Position numbers and translations under genes: made by a program. A stretch of 64,000 nucleotides of DNA, from NCBI GenBank assembly GCA_003117195.1, contig BDSI01000186.1, forward strand, positions 62,001 through 126,000, given 5' to 3'. Shown piece after piece: positions 49,606 to 61,844 of the stretch. Below the pieces are notes generated by a model. The model saw nothing but the letters and a program-made list of their open reading frames with translations. It was not told the origin of the DNA and did not search any database. The first letter of the stretch is position 1, and every line of letters begins with the position of its first letter. Source of the stretch: Eudorina sp. 2006-703-Eu-15. Taxonomy: Eukaryota > Chlorophyta > Chlorophyceae > Chlamydomonadales > Volvocaceae.

Positions 49606-52186
49606 GATTTCATACCATTTACGGTAGATCTGGATCTTGACCGATCTGGATCGATCGGGATCTTGAGGCTTTGCCGTTTTTGTCAACGGTCTGGGCGGGC
49701 GGTAGCAGCTGGTTGGATGGCGGTGCGTGACGGATCGGCGACGGCGCGGGGCTGACCGGAATGGCGTGCCGTAATGGCGGTCATGTACGGCAGATGTCAT
49801 CGGCACGCACGCGCTCGGAGGTTGGGACAATAGGTGGCACGCGGCTGTCCGTACCTTGGTACGGTACGGAAGTGTACGGCATGTCTTGGAAGGATGTGAC
49901 GCGGTCCCAAATTGAAGTGGCGACCTCGAAGGGCAGCAAGGGTCGTCAGCCCTGCCTAAAGCACTCCCTGACAGGTAACAGCTGGCGAATGGGCGTCGCG
50001 GCCTGTGGTGAGGTGGAGGCTGAGGCCGGCTGACACACAATCGCGGTGCAGTGCGTTTCGGAGACCCTTGCCGCATGATACGGATGCCGATCGCGTCTTT
50101 CATCAGGAGTCAGAGACGTCACATACGTGAGAAGCGCTCCGTCCTGAACTTCCAAGGCACGTATTCGGTGATGCACCGCTGCCCGAATCCCGGCTCCTGC
50201 CCCGCCATGTGATTCGGCGGGTCTGGCGCGGTTTCCAGCAGAGGCAATCCTGGCGTGCTGGTAATCTGGTGTGTTGGATGGCCGGTATGGCTGCATGATC
50301 CGCGCCCCCGCGGGTGTTGGAGGATGGGTGCGCAGTCCTTGGTATGGGTTGATGAGATGCGGCACCTACGAGCTATCAGGGCTACGGGTCCACCTTGCAA
50401 CGTTTTCATTACATTATCTGGGCCCGTTGGAACACCCGCTCGGAATTCAGGTCACGGTCACGAGCGGACTCCACAGGAAAGGGAACATCGGTGCCTGCCA
50501 GCGCGGGGGGGATCCCGACGGGGCAACCTCGCGCAACAGCGCAGCAAAACATCGCGGAAAAAGAAAAAGGCGGGAACGGACACCAGCGACGCGTTGCACC
50601 CTTCACCCAGCTCTCTCTGACGCGGTCTTCCACGCCTGCAACAGCAACAGGTAGGTGCCGCAGTCTGACAGATCTTTGGGCCTTCAACGCAACAGGTAGG
50701 TGCCGTCGGTTTGGTTGACGAGAATACCGATTCGTGAAACGGTAGGCGTTGCCACGCCAGGGGTGTTGCCACGCCAGGGTGTTGCTGCCCGGACAGGTGA
50801 TCAGCGCGATGGCGGAGGAGGAACGAGCGAACGGACGAACGGACGAACGCTGCAGCGGGTTGACGTCCAGCGCGCGCGGATTGCCGTTGTGCCCGCAGGT
50901 AGGCGCAGCGGAGAACGAACCGCGCGCGGGTCTACTGCCGCCAGCGCGTTGTACGTACATACACGACGACTCTGGTCCACCTTTTATTACTATACGCTAT
51001 TTCACTAGAAATTGTTACCAGCCATAAGTTTGTATATATGTATATATTATATAAGTAAAGGTCAGCAGGGAGACCCAAAGCTAGAATTGTTTTGGCAATC
51101 AAGGCCAACTTAGACAGACGGTGGGCGCTGGCGGCGGGCGGAGTGGCCGTGAGGCCTGGTTGGGCGGGTTTCCTCACTCTTTCGTCCACTAGACGTCTCC
51201 AGCTCTTAACCGTGATCTTGGCGTTGAGGCCTTGTTCGGCCTAGTTATTTTTGTTTTTGATACGTTCATCGCTGACAACCGGGCATGCATGGTTACAAAC
51301 AGGGAAGCTGGATGGGAGTCCGTAACAGGACACCTTGGATCTCTAATTAATTCATTTCATTAATTCATAGCTCTAGAACAATCTCATGCCAAAATCCGTA
51401 CTGCGCATGCATGGCACACCCGGGGATTGCAGCGGCGGCGGCATCCATTACTGGATGCACGGCCTCAGCGATGGTACACATTGCACGGATTCCTCCAATT
51501 CCGCCTCCCCCCCGCCAATCTATCCGAATACATACACGCACTGATTGTAATGTCGATCCTCATAATCGATTAAGGCATTACCAGACAGAGCAAGCAAATC
51601 AATGTTCGCCCTTGCCTGCCTAGGAGGCAAAAAGCACACCCCCGCCGCATCCAGCGCATAATCCTGCTAGTACGGCAAAACCCAACAACCGATAAAATTT
51701 TTAGGCATCGCGCAAACCTGTTAGCTTCCAATGGAGAAGCTCGTTTACGCCAAAAATCATCTGTCCGCCGTACCTAATTAGTCATGCTACGCTAACTGAC
51801 CAGCAGCGAGCTGCATCAGCTGCTCGTACAACCAGATGTACAACCCTGTACGACCAGATGCACAGATAAGGATCCAGCCCACGAAGAAGGGAACTCAGAA
51901 ATCAACAGGGATTGGCGGCACCGCCGGATACGTGGGACAGCAAGAGCTGGCGGGGTTGAACAGACTCACTCGGCTGTGGCGGGCAAAGGGAGACGGCAAG
52001 GAAAAAGTATTGTGATGTCAGGTAGCTAGCAAGCAACTGAGGCTGAAGGTACAAATAAACACTACCAACTGCAGTGAAGCGTGGGCGGGAATGGGTGGAG
52101 GGCAGAGAGTTATGCGCGGGGCAGGCAGGGTAGGCACGTGAGTTCGGGGCCCAGGACGGACGGAACCGGTGCGGACATTGTCACAC

Positions 52187-52222
52187 ACAGTGTCGGCCCG
52201 GCAGATATGTAACGATTCACAC
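52187..52222 (-). repeat. Family A 5'-end fragment
   Basis: The reverse complement reads GTGTGAATCGTTACATATCT and continues GCCGGGCCGACAC, matching the start of the copy at 44860. Confidence 0.7.
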
Positions 52223-52293
52223 AAAAGCGACCCCTGGTATACACCGTTGATCCCTTTGGGCTCCGCTGTAAAGTTCATTCATTCAAAAGCGAC
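52223..52293 (+). mobile_element. Family B short retroposon-like insertion with 9-bp TSD
   Basis: A 53-bp element (52232-52284) starts CCCTGGTATACACCG and ends in a CATTCATTC tail. It is flanked by perfect direct repeats AAAAGCGAC at 52223-52231 and 52285-52293. The tail and target-site duplication fit a severely 5'-truncated non-LTR retroposon. Confidence 0.75.
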
Positions 52294-52464
52294 GTTCAGG
52301 CGGCGATTACCCTTATCGCAGCCCGGATTGAGATGATGGCCTGATGCGTATGTAGGAGTAGTAATGCTAGTACGCTGGCCGGAGCCCGGATGGGAAACTG
52401 AGGGGTAGACGGACCGAATGCAATAGGCGGCCGCATAGCCGCATTGATGGTACTACTACGGTAC

Positions 52465-55345
52465 TTACCAGGTGGGGTATGCGCTTAGGCAAAAGTCCAA
52501 AATCGGGATGGTCAGCTCGATGCAAAACTGGCCGCCGGTTGCCTTGGGGATGCCCCAGTTAAGCGGAGTGACTGCATGGAGGGCAGTAACGAGCGAGTTA
52601 GGGCAGTAGTCCGCCGGTTAACACACACGTGGACCAAAGAGATTGATAAATAAACCTCTCATTGCCAAAAGCGCCTCAACGCGACGCAGCAATCATATCC
52701 ATCCTCCCTTTGCGGATCCGCCGGTGTGACCCTCGTTGGCTGTACCGACCCTACCCGGCCCGCCCGTGCGAAGGGTCACGCGCGCACTGTAACCGCGTAT
52801 TTACACATACACCCTTCTTTCATCGTTGCCACTTGTTCTTCACCTACAACCGCATTCCATCGAAACACGACCAACCAACCGCGCGCGGACCTACTCTTCA
52901 GGACGTTGGTGCCGTTGGCACCCCAGCTAGGTGACCGCCACCCCGTGGGGCCACCCGCCGGCGTCACGCGGATACCAGTGACCTTGCGGCGGCGGTTCTC
53001 GTTCGCGTACAGCTCCGCCTTCTGAAGAATAGGAGGCCCGCAGCTCGTCTGCATGGGGGACGGCGAATGGGCATGTGTAAGCCCAGTACCTGAGCATCCG
53101 CGGGATAAGCCTTAAGGTGCTACATACAGTTCGCATTAGGAGACCGAGCCCATTCAAGCCATTCATTTTTCGCTCATTTTTTCATTTTTCATTTTTTTCA
53201 TTCATTTTTCATTCTCGCCTACAAGCTTGTAGGCGAGGGCGGCGAATGGGCCACGCATCGCTCGTCAGGCCACATCGTCAAGCAGGAAACAGCAGAACAC
53301 CGGGGCCGCAAGAAAGGGCACGAACGCAGAGCGAGAAAGATTGATGGTCGGCATGCGCGTTGGTCGGGTGGCAGGAACCACTGCTCCAAATCAACGCACA
53401 CACAATCTGCACAGCTGAACGCAGTCGTACTCACCGGCGCAGGCTCCACCCGCTGAACGGTGAAGCAGTACAGCGTCGCGTTGGGCACTCGGCCCGGCTC
53501 GGTGGTGATGCTGCCCGCGAGGGCGAACGGCGTGATCCTCGGTATCGTTTTGCAACTGCATCAAATAATAAGGTACTGTACGGAAGGCTGCAACATTACG
53601 AACACCGTACAGCAGGGATAGGTAAACTACTCACATGCAGGAGGCGTTGGTATTCGGGCCGGTGCAGGACTTCGGCTCGACTTCCAGACCAAGGCAACTG
53701 CCAGCAGCTGGTACGACAGAAACCTCGACACCGTTGGTGTACCGGCACAATTCGCCGACGATATTGATCACCACGGCGTCTACCGCACCCTGCAGACCTA
53801 AAGTGAGCGCCGTAATATCTTTCACGTTGACAAAGGTACCGCACACGGTGATGGCGTTGTCCTGGCACTGGATCTTGAAGGAATCCCACAATGTCTCGTT
53901 TAATGATGAGATGGTATTTGTGAAGTCGGTCACAAGGATGTTGCCGTAGCGGTTGCAGATGGCAGGGCTGACGATGACGGGCACCGCTGACGTGTCCGTT
54001 GGCTTGATGTTAATGGTAACGCATTCAGTGCAGAGTGGTGGCGGGGACGGCGGCAGCGGCGAAGGAGGGCTCGGTGATGGCGGCGGAGGCGGCGGAGGAG
54101 GGGGCGGCGGAGGCGACAGCGGGGGCGGGGACGGCGGCTGCGGGCTCGGCGGCGACGGCGGCCGGGGCGACGGCGGGCGGCGCGGCGGCGGGGGCGGCCG
54201 TGGCGGCGTGATGATCGGGGTCGGGCAGCACGAGCCAACGAAGTCCAGTGTATTCATCAGCGCGAACTGGCAGGTGCCAGGAGGGGAGAGGCTGGTCGGG
54301 GGCGCGCAGAGCTTCTCCAGCGTGTCGCAACCCATGCTGTTGACAGCGCGGAGGCTGAGGCACACCTCGGCATTGTGCGCAGTGCTCAGATTCAGGCCCA
54401 GCTGGGTGAGGCGCAGCACGTAGCGGCGCGAGGTGTCGTTCAGGACAAAGAAGTAAAAGTTCGGGTTGATGGTGACAGGCGAACCGTTGATGGTGGCCCT
54501 CACGGCGGTGTTCCTGAGGGTACACGTCTCCCTGATGTCCATCTGTTAGGGGGAGACGGGGGCATGAGGGCACGTCGCACGTGAGAAGGGCCGCATTCCC
54601 GCATAGGCGACGGCTTTACTTCCTCCGTCCGGACCGTGGTGTGATGTGATGAAGCGGTGTGAAGCCTAATGAAGCAACCCAGCAACCCAATTATTGAGAC
54701 CCATCAAAGACGAAGCAAACGAATTGGAGCAAAAGCACGAAGCAAATGACCAACCTACGCGCTCGGAATTCGTCGCTGCCGCACCCCAAGTGCTGCTATG
54801 GATCGCCATTTCCGCAATGCCGTCCCTCACCTCGAACTTCTTCATGTCCACAAAGCAGCAGGTATCGTTGGTGTTGCATCCGGTCTGGTTGACGCGAACG
54901 GTCACGCAGTAGGTGTTGTTGGGCTTGTAAGTGACGGCCGGAGCGAGGCTGTAAGCCGAGATGTAGGGCGGGTTGCGGTTGCAGACGCAGTAGGGAAACC
55001 GAGGGTCCACAACGGCGAGGGGGCCGTCAGGCGATGAGCCGCCAGAACCACTGGGAGGTGAAGGCGGGAACGGAGGAGGCGGAGGATAGGCAGGTTCCGC
55101 CCCCAGGCCGATTTCATCTGTCTGAGCTCGCGCCGTTAGCACCCTGCAGGCACCGATCGGTCGAACGAACCGGGTCGCACATTACCCACTTAGTGCAGAG
55201 CTCCAAGCCATTTGTCAGCTGCTTAGACATCCAATTGCTCAGATATCCAATAAACAATCCGCGCTGAAATGAGCACTTACAGGAAGGTGGCGAGAACAGA
55301 AACGGCGAGGCATCCATGCCTGAACATCAAGCTCCTCATTTTCAT
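52465..55345 (-). CDS. Pherophorin 2, complete
   Basis: Extracellular-matrix glycoprotein of the pherophorin family, 555 residues. Six phase-consistent exons: 55281-55345, 54831-55143, 53635-54542, 53435-53555, 52895-53048 and 52465-52571. The signal peptide starts MKMRSLMFRHGCLAVSVLATFL and probably ends near VLTARA. A short Pro/Ser-rich segment is followed by the N-terminal pherophorin domain (DPRFPYCVCNRNPP, CCFVDMKKFE, RYVLRLTQLGLNL). Next come a Pro-rich rod (about residues 232-295, PPSPRPPSPPSPQPPSPPP, expected to be hydroxyproline-glycosylated) and a C-terminal domain starting PPLCTECVTINIK and ending LDFCLSAYPTW. Several N-x-S/T sites are present. Exon three reads continuously through the rod, unlike in pherophorin 1. 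Confidence 0.95.
53214..53237. repeat. 24-bp perfect palindrome
   Basis: CTCGCCTACAAG is followed at once by its reverse complement CTTGTAGGCGAG. The same half-site CTCGCCTACAAG occurs near the right ends of both family A copies (about 7450 and 45387). It lies in an intron of pherophorin 2, after a T-rich tract. Confidence 0.85.
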
Positions 55346-55395
55346 GATATGGGGATGACCAGCGATCTTACATTTCTGATGAAGCGCCGCTCACC

Positions 55396-55403
55396 TTATA
55401 TAG
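55396..55403 (-). promoter_or_regulatory. TATA box of pherophorin 2
   Basis: The minus strand reads CCCTATATAAGG about 50-55 bp upstream of the pherophorin 2 ATG. The position and sequence suit a core-promoter TATA box with a short leader. Confidence 0.6.
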
Positions 55404-56889
55404 GGCTCTGAGCGAAGTTTAAGCGGCAACGCCGTCGAAGTACGACGCGCACCTGGCAGGTGCATTGGCGGTTTCCGCGAACTGACATTCGATTCGTGCA
55501 TTGTTCAAATAATGACCGGCTCCTTGAATTGATGGAAATTATCGAAGGAAAATATTATAAATATCGCTCTCATTATCATTTTGAGACGAGTCTTTCAAAG
55601 TCCGGGAAACTGGAAACTACCAAGATCTATACCTGCAATTATCATAATTAATACATGTTAAGAATATTTTATATTATATTCTTGTATGTGTAAATCTTCT
55701 GGATCAGTAGTTCTCTGTGGCGCGGCGCGCGACGTCGGTCAACGGTCCAATGTTCATGAACGTATCCTAAAACCATAACAATCCACAAACCGTAATATAT
55801 TAGGGAAGCTACAATCTTTTGATAAATTTAATTACGCTACAATTTGGTAGATGTTGCAACACGGCCATGCGACCTCGTGCCTCCTCGACGGACACTACCT
55901 GACGGACATGGACGGACTCGGACACCAACGGCCACCAGCGAAATGTCATGTCTCAGCATGACAGCAGCCGGTTGCCGACTCCGCACACAAATGTTATCAG
56001 AGCCGCGTCGACCTTTGCGTCAAGGTTTCTTTCTACAAGCGTTATGTCGCTCATCGTCCCCTACCCTTCTCACCTGTTCTCACCACCTTGCGTGCACGGG
56101 CAGAAGAAGTCGGGCAGCTATAGCAACCTTCATGTAGCTATTGTAATTGAAAAAAAATATGTTATGTAACGGGTTCATATTTGTCGGTGACAGAAACACG
56201 TCGAAGGCAGGCGGGACACTGTCTGCGAGCGGGTTCAAGGCGTGCGCAGCGTCAACGTGCCATTCCCTCTTACAGCAGCGTTGACGACAATTGTGCAGCC
56301 GGGTGCCTTATGCAACAGCATGCCTTGGGCGGACAAGGAGTGCCTGCTGGGCGCAACGGAATGCGGCCGAATTGCTGCGTGAAACTTCCAGGATCAATAC
56401 GCACGATCAACATGCATTCCTTCAGCCATTTTGCTGTTGCATAGCATCTACGTGACACCCCTTGGCACCTTCTTGTTCAGCAGGTGTGAATGAAAACGGT
56501 TACAGCGGACCCCGCGGGTCATCGGTGACGGCCGCAGCCTCCTCAACGCCATACACCATACACCGCAAGCGCAAACGCATTGGACGTCGCCCCCCGAAGG
56601 TGCACCGGTCGGTCCTGCACCCAAGCGCATACATCCTGAGCCTGCCGTACACGGGCCCCCACCGACGGCTGCTGCCTGGGGGCCACGACGTCCGGTATGA
56701 TTTCTCCGCCCATTGGGGGACCGCCCTGGTCCAGCCATGGTTCCGGAGCACATCCGCCTCGCCTTGAGATGATGCCGTTGCTGAGTAAGACCATGGCTGG
56801 GTACGGTATGGCCTCGGCTGAGTAAACCACTACTAATTATGGCCGTCCGCTGGGGCGCACATTTGGTACGGCTATCCACATATGTGTGT

Positions 56890-57490
56890 GTGTGTGTATT
56901 ACATGGTTGGGGGTGCATAACCCCATACCTGTACAAGCCAGTGTTGCTATCTTCCAAAAAGGGGAAATAGAATTCCGCAGGTTTCCGGCCTGTCGCCAGT
57001 ATCCAAAAAACCTTTGGCAGGGCAGATTTTGGGGGCCTTTCTAGGTGCCACGAAATAAAAACCTCCGGGCAGGCCAGGAGATATTTCGGTGTTTTTCGAC
57101 AGCAGGGCCACTACTACCACAGCCACGACAGGGATTCTCAGTCTTGGAGGCCTGAAGCACGCTTTCCTGGCGTCGCGGATGCATATGGGAAGGCAACCAG
57201 GAGTCCGGGACACGGCATCAGAGTGTGTTTGGGCGGTAGACAGGTGTACGACGCAGGAATTGCGCCTGTGCCTGGGCCCGTTTGGTAGTCTGGAAAATAG
57301 TTGGCAGGGCAGATTTCCGGCTCCCTACAGCGTCAAGTAAATGGAATCTCGCAGATTTTCTGGGAGTCTGGGAAATGAAAAAATATCGGGGTTTTGGCCC
57401 GTAAATATTTATTTTATTTAAGATAGCTGTTGTTGTTGTGTTACATGGTTGGGGGTGCGTAACCCCATACCTGCACATACCCATACGAGC
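56890..57490. repeat. Diverged duplicated segment downstream of LINE
   Basis: Two related stretches each contain TTGGCAGGGCAGAT, CGCAG(A/G)TTT and the block GGTTGGGGGTGC(A/G)TAACCCC. They lie immediately past the LINE stop codon and may be its 3' UTR or an adjacent older insertion. Confidence 0.6.
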
Positions 57491-57562
57491 CGGAGGCCCA
57501 AGGGCAAACAAAACGCCCAAAAGCACTGGTTTGCAATACCGCATTAACAGGAGTCGACGAGA

Positions 57563-59923
57563 CTAGCGCCCAAAGGGCACGATAGAATTACGGTGAGCCC
57601 ACATGCGCTCCAACATCTTTGCCAAACGAGCCGGATCCCAGGCAATCGCCTCCCTCATCGTATTAGGGCGGTGAAACCCTTCCTCAGCGCGTATTGCATC
57701 GTAAGCCGGGCAGTCGAGTAGAACATGCTTCTCATCTTCAATCTGGTCTTCAGAGCGGCAGCAACGGCAGACCCGTTGTCCTCTAGGGACATGGTGCCTA
57801 CCCCTCCGCGCCCTGTTAGACTCAAGTGCCCAACAACAAAGCCTGAATTGCATTAGCTTCCGGTGCGCAGAACGGGGGATAAAAACTGTAGCGTGCGGTT
57901 GCCACATAACGGCCGCCGCACCCATAAACGACAGGCCCATCCAATGCTTGTACTTCGACATATGGATCCCCGGCTGTTTCCCGTCTGATGGGTAATTGTC
58001 TGGCTCGACATCGAGGCGCACATGTTCCCAACCGCTCATTAGTCGTTCCCTCATCGCCGTCACAATCTGAGCCTCGGAAAGAGGTTTGGACAGCAACCAC
58101 TCAACTCGCTGTTCAACACCTTCTGCATCGTGAGGCAGCCCGCTCCAAATATCACACTCTAAGTACGACATTAAACGCAAGAACGAGGCTCCCCAACCGC
58201 CCCGTTCAGGATCGGTGAGTGCATCGATAACCTCCTGACATAGGACTGCGTGTGCGACCGTGCCCTTCTGCGTCTGCAGGCGGTTCCAAAAGCGAACCAC
58301 TTGCTTCACCAAATAGTAATGCAGGGGAAGCTCGGCCAATTCTGCGAAGAGAAGGCGGTGGGCTGGGCGAGCAGCCCCCACAATTTGTCGCATGAACGCA
58401 ATCTGCAGCTGGACTGCATCATCGTGTAGGCATGCTTCAAAAAGTCCTTCTGCCAGGTTGTTCGCATCGCGTCGTCTCCCCACCCTGTTCAAAACCTCTG
58501 TCAACGCAAAAGGGCCCCAAGCCTGACAACCATACAGCAAAATCGCTCGAACTTGAGTGGCAAAACACCTCATTCGCACGTCGGGGGCGAAAAGCTTCAG
58601 CTTATCCAATTTGGAGCTCAAAGAGAACATAGCGGCCCGGCCGGTATCGTTCAACTGCTGTCGGCAGGCACTGAAAGGCCGCGAGGGCCCATACACCAGG
58701 CCGAGATAACGCGCGCTGTCCTTGGCTGGTACTACTTGCCCGGAAAGCCGTAGCTGCTCGCAGGCTGAACTAACCTCTGTACGCCGGGACTCATCGCATG
58801 CAAAAACTAAACGCTCACATTTCGCTACATTAGGCCGCATTCCAAAAGCCTCACAAAATTGGTCCACAAGGCCCAGCAGTTCCGCCATACGTTCCACGGA
58901 CGTCGCCAATAGACTCACATCATCTGCATAAAGCAGGATGGAAACGCGCTTGCCACCCACCAGGGGTACCTCGTGCTTCCGCGCTCTGGCGACCACCAGG
59001 TCGTGCACGTCAATCAAGTCCGCCAGCGTCTCAATGAAAAGGCCGAACAGTTCTGTCGACAGAGGGCAACCTTGTTTCACTCCCTGCTTCGACTCAAAAT
59101 CCCCGCCGACCTTCCCATTAACCTTCATGACCATGCACACCTTCTCATACGCTCTTTTTAGGGCCTCCAACATGGGTCCACCAACACCTCGCTCTTGCAA
59201 ACGAAGCCACATGTGCTCGCGCGGCACCCTATCGAACGCCTTCTCAAAATCGATTTGCACAATGATTAGCGGGGGTTGCCCTGCACGCCGGTGACGCATG
59301 GTGAGATGTTGCTTCACGAAAAGGTGGTGGGCGGTCCCGAAGCCCCGCCGAAAACCTGCCTGACATGGGTGGCGCAGAGCCAACTGCTCCGCGGCTACCA
59401 TCAGCCGATGGAGAAGCAGTGACGCGTAGCACTTTGCAAGCGCTCCACCCACTGCAATGCCTCGATAGTTCCCAACCACCTTAGGATCACCTTTTTTCAA
59501 TAATGGTGTCATGACAGTGGTGGTGAACTGTCGAGGAAAATTCCCCGTAGCTCTGATATGCTCAAGCAACACGTGTAGTGCCGGGACAATGCAGTTAACT
59601 TCTTGGCCTAATCTGCCTTGATCGTCAACACGTGGTAACCGCGCGTACCGGTAACACTCTGACGGTGACAGCTCTAGCCCGGGCGCCTTACCATTAGGTA
59701 ACGTAGCTACAGCGCGCGTCACCTCCTCTAGTGTGAAAGGCTCGTCTAGTATGCTAGCCGCACGTTCTTTTCTATCCAAAACAGTTCGACAAGCACGCCA
59801 GGCCCCCTCCCCAAGTCTCGCACCAAAGAAAGATATGTAATTGAGGATATCGTGCGCTTTTCCAACAAGATAGCAACACTGTGCAATTGGGCCAACGATC
59901 GTATGGGTAGTTGTACAGTACAA
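57563..59923 (-). mobile_element. Non-LTR retrotransposon (LINE), 5'-truncated
   Basis: One open frame of about 786 codons encodes a reverse transcriptase. Fingers-region motifs include LPNGKAPG and LLKKGDPKVVGNYRGIAV. Next come QIDFEKAFDRVPREHMW (motif A), KQGVKQGCPLS (motif B) and the catalytic YADD at 58919-58930 (motif C). A C-terminal cysteine-rich zinc-like motif (CRCCRSEDQIEDEKHVLLDC) precedes the stop at 57563. The organisation is that of L1-like plant and algal LINEs. The expected upstream apurinic endonuclease and ORF1 are absent, and there is no credible ATG. The frame begins inside a palindrome, so the copy is 5'-truncated. The RT frame itself is intact, which indicates recent insertion. 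Confidence 0.93.
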
Positions 59924-59953
59924 CTACCCATACGATCGTTGGCCCAATTGCAC
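59881..59953. repeat. 73-bp palindrome at LINE 5' end
   Basis: Two perfect 36-bp inverted arms (59881-59916 and 59918-59953) are separated by a single A at 59917. The left arm starts GTGCAATTGGGCC. The palindrome is located exactly where the RT frame loses homology, and adjoins the 3' end of a second LINE remnant. Confidence 0.97.
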
Positions 59954-60165
59954 GAAAAGAACGCCTATAAGCACGTGCATGAATCTGCACAAGCAGGAAA
60001 CAGGAGACTACTACCGTCCGAACGGGACGATTGAATTGAGATGGGCCCACATGCGCTCCAAGAGCCTTGCTAATCGAGCCGGGTCCCAGGTCATGGCTTC
60101 CAGCATGGTAGTGAGATGCGGAAAGCCCTCCTTCGCGCGGGGATTGTCGTGGAAACCCATCCACA
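59954..60165 (-). mobile_element. 3' remnant of a second LINE copy
   Basis: The minus strand encodes about 40 codons similar to the end of the 57563-59923 element: TWDPARLARLLERMWAHLNSIVPFGR here against AWDPARLAKMLERMWAHRNSIVPFGR there, with the same terminal residues before a stop. Homology ends at about 60165, next to a minisatellite. Confidence 0.85.
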
Positions 60166-60186
60166 TTGAAAGTTGCCCATCCGCAT

Positions 60187-60378
60187 TTGGTACGGCCATC
60201 CACACTTGGTACGGCCATCCACACTTGGTACGGCCATCCACATTTGGTACGGCCATCCACACTTGGTACGGCCATCCACACTGGGTACGGCCATCCACAC
60301 TGGGTACGGCCATCGACACTTGGTACGGCCATCCACACTTGGTACGGCCATCCACACTGGGTACGGCCATTCACACTT
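60187..60378. repeat. 19-bp tandem repeat, about 10 copies
   Basis: The unit is TTGGTACGGCCATCCACAC, with TTG/CTGG variants. A single related unit is seen near 56864. The repeated Trp/Pro-rich peptides in all frames are artefacts. Confidence 0.95.
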
Positions 60379-60774
60379 ACGTAGCGCCCTCTGGGGTGTC
60401 GTGCCGCTCCGAGGTCTGGGACAGGCCGTGCTGTGAAGTGGCGTCGTCTGCGTGTCGCCCATCGGGGCAGGCTGCGCAAGCCCCTGCAGCCCTTTTGGGT
60501 GCCTTCCCAGGTATCCTCAGACTCACACGTTTGTGTCCGGCGCAAGGGCAGGCGGTAGTTAAGCGCACCGCTACGTACCGGACTACATGTAACGGCCAGA
60601 GATGTTAGTCAGCCGAGTCTGAAGACCTTGAAACTATCTCTCACTAAAAGGTTATGAGCCCCTCAGCACTTGCAAATCCCTTTGGTAGTGTGGCCCTCTG
60701 TGCTTTTGTTCGCGCGGCGTTGAGGTGTGGGGGTACCTTCTACCTTGCCGCCTTGTCGGTGGGGCCTGCTGGGG

Positions 60775-60835
60775 CTTGCCCTGGCATACACCGTTGATCC
60801 CTTTTCGGGGTCCGCTGCAACGTTCATTCATCATG
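60775..60835 (+). repeat. Family B short repeat copy
   Basis: CCCTGGCATACACCGTTGATCC, then GGGGTCCGCTGCAACGTTC and a CATTCATC-type tail. It matches the 52232-52284 insertion. Confidence 0.8.
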
Positions 60836-61844
60836 CATTCACTCATATTGGGTCCGCTGCTGCCTGCAGGTCAGCTGCAACACCACTTGCAGTCCCCGCT
60901 CCTTGGCACTGCCTGTCTGCCTCCGGAGCTAAAACCTACCTTGCATGCGCGCACGCGCTCCCGTTGGATGCTGCCGCTAGCGCGGTGCGCGGTGGACGGA
61001 AACAAGCAAGACCTCGCTGCAGGTCCACCATCAGAGCCGGACTGCTGGAGACGCCGCACGTTTGTCCTTCTGGATTCTCGAATGAACGAAATAAAGGTGT
61101 TAACAGGAAACCACACAAACTTACATTTCAGCAGATACTCAAAGTGGGTCCAGCCCCTCGCACATATACCGACGGCAAGCTGCAGCAAGTACCAAAGCGC
61201 CGCGGGTGGGGAGCTGTCAGCCAGGCTTACAGCCCCGAGTCATCCCGGGTTACGCCTTTGTGCTTACAGGAGGAACGAACAGAGGTGCGATGCACGACAC
61301 GGCCACCCGCACCTATCAACAACACGCAACACGCATACATGTTGACACCCCGTCGCAGAGCCAGCACCAGAAGCCAGATAGGGAACAGTGCTCAGGGGCC
61401 GGAAACGGAGTTAACGGAACAGCACAGGGATCCTGAGATATTCATTGGACCCCACGGGAACACCGACCCCAGGCAGGCCGACCGTCGCAGCCCCTAGAGA
61501 TCCCCCTCATCTGCAGCCGCAACTCACGGTCTTCGCAATCCGTACCCTGCTTGTGACACCCGCACCGATGATTGGTTCATGGGTGGATGTCATCTGTACC
61601 ATTCCATCCATTTATTCACCGGACGTGCGTGTGGTTAACGCGAGCCGCAAGCCCGCAACTATGCCCCACATACAGCAGGCGTCCCATGCCAACCAAGTCC
61701 AGCCATCAAACCTTCGACAGCCTTCCGAGCGAACAGGCATCACGTCTGGCCCACGTGAGGCCCATAAGACGAGGTCCATGACAGGACTTGCTCTCAATAC
61801 CTGAAAAACCTCAGATAGTTCTGAAATACTGCCAAGTACAAACC

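Larger units (their letters stand above)
49606..52464. other. Intergenic region; right half duplicated near 62 kb
   Basis: Between the RecQ stop and the stop of pherophorin 2, which are convergent. No gene is seen. From about 51415 onward it resembles the pherophorin 3 downstream flank (61845-62648). Shared blocks include GATTGCAGCGGCGGCGGCA, TTCGCCCTTGCCTGCC, TTCCAATGGAGAAGC and CACCGCCGGATACGTGGGACAG. Confidence 0.65.
51415..52464. repeat. Segmental duplication, copy 1 (pherophorin 2 downstream flank)
   Basis: Collinear blocks match 61845-62648 with moderate divergence and indels. The duplication is continuous with the similar 3' exons of pherophorins 2 and 3. Confidence 0.75.
55346..57562. 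other. Pherophorin 2 promoter and repeat-rich flank
   Basis: The first 100 bp hold the pherophorin 2 core promoter. About 55500-56460 is AT-richer with no gene seen. 56500-56560 is a reversed family B-like end. 56870-57530 contains two diverged copies of a segment that includes TTACATGGTTGGGGGTGC and ACCCCATACCTG, probably LINE 3' untranslated sequence. Confidence 0.55.

Noticed and set aside
60011..60462. Repetitive Trp/Pro-rich peptides in several frames
   Set aside because: They are translations of the 19-bp minisatellite.
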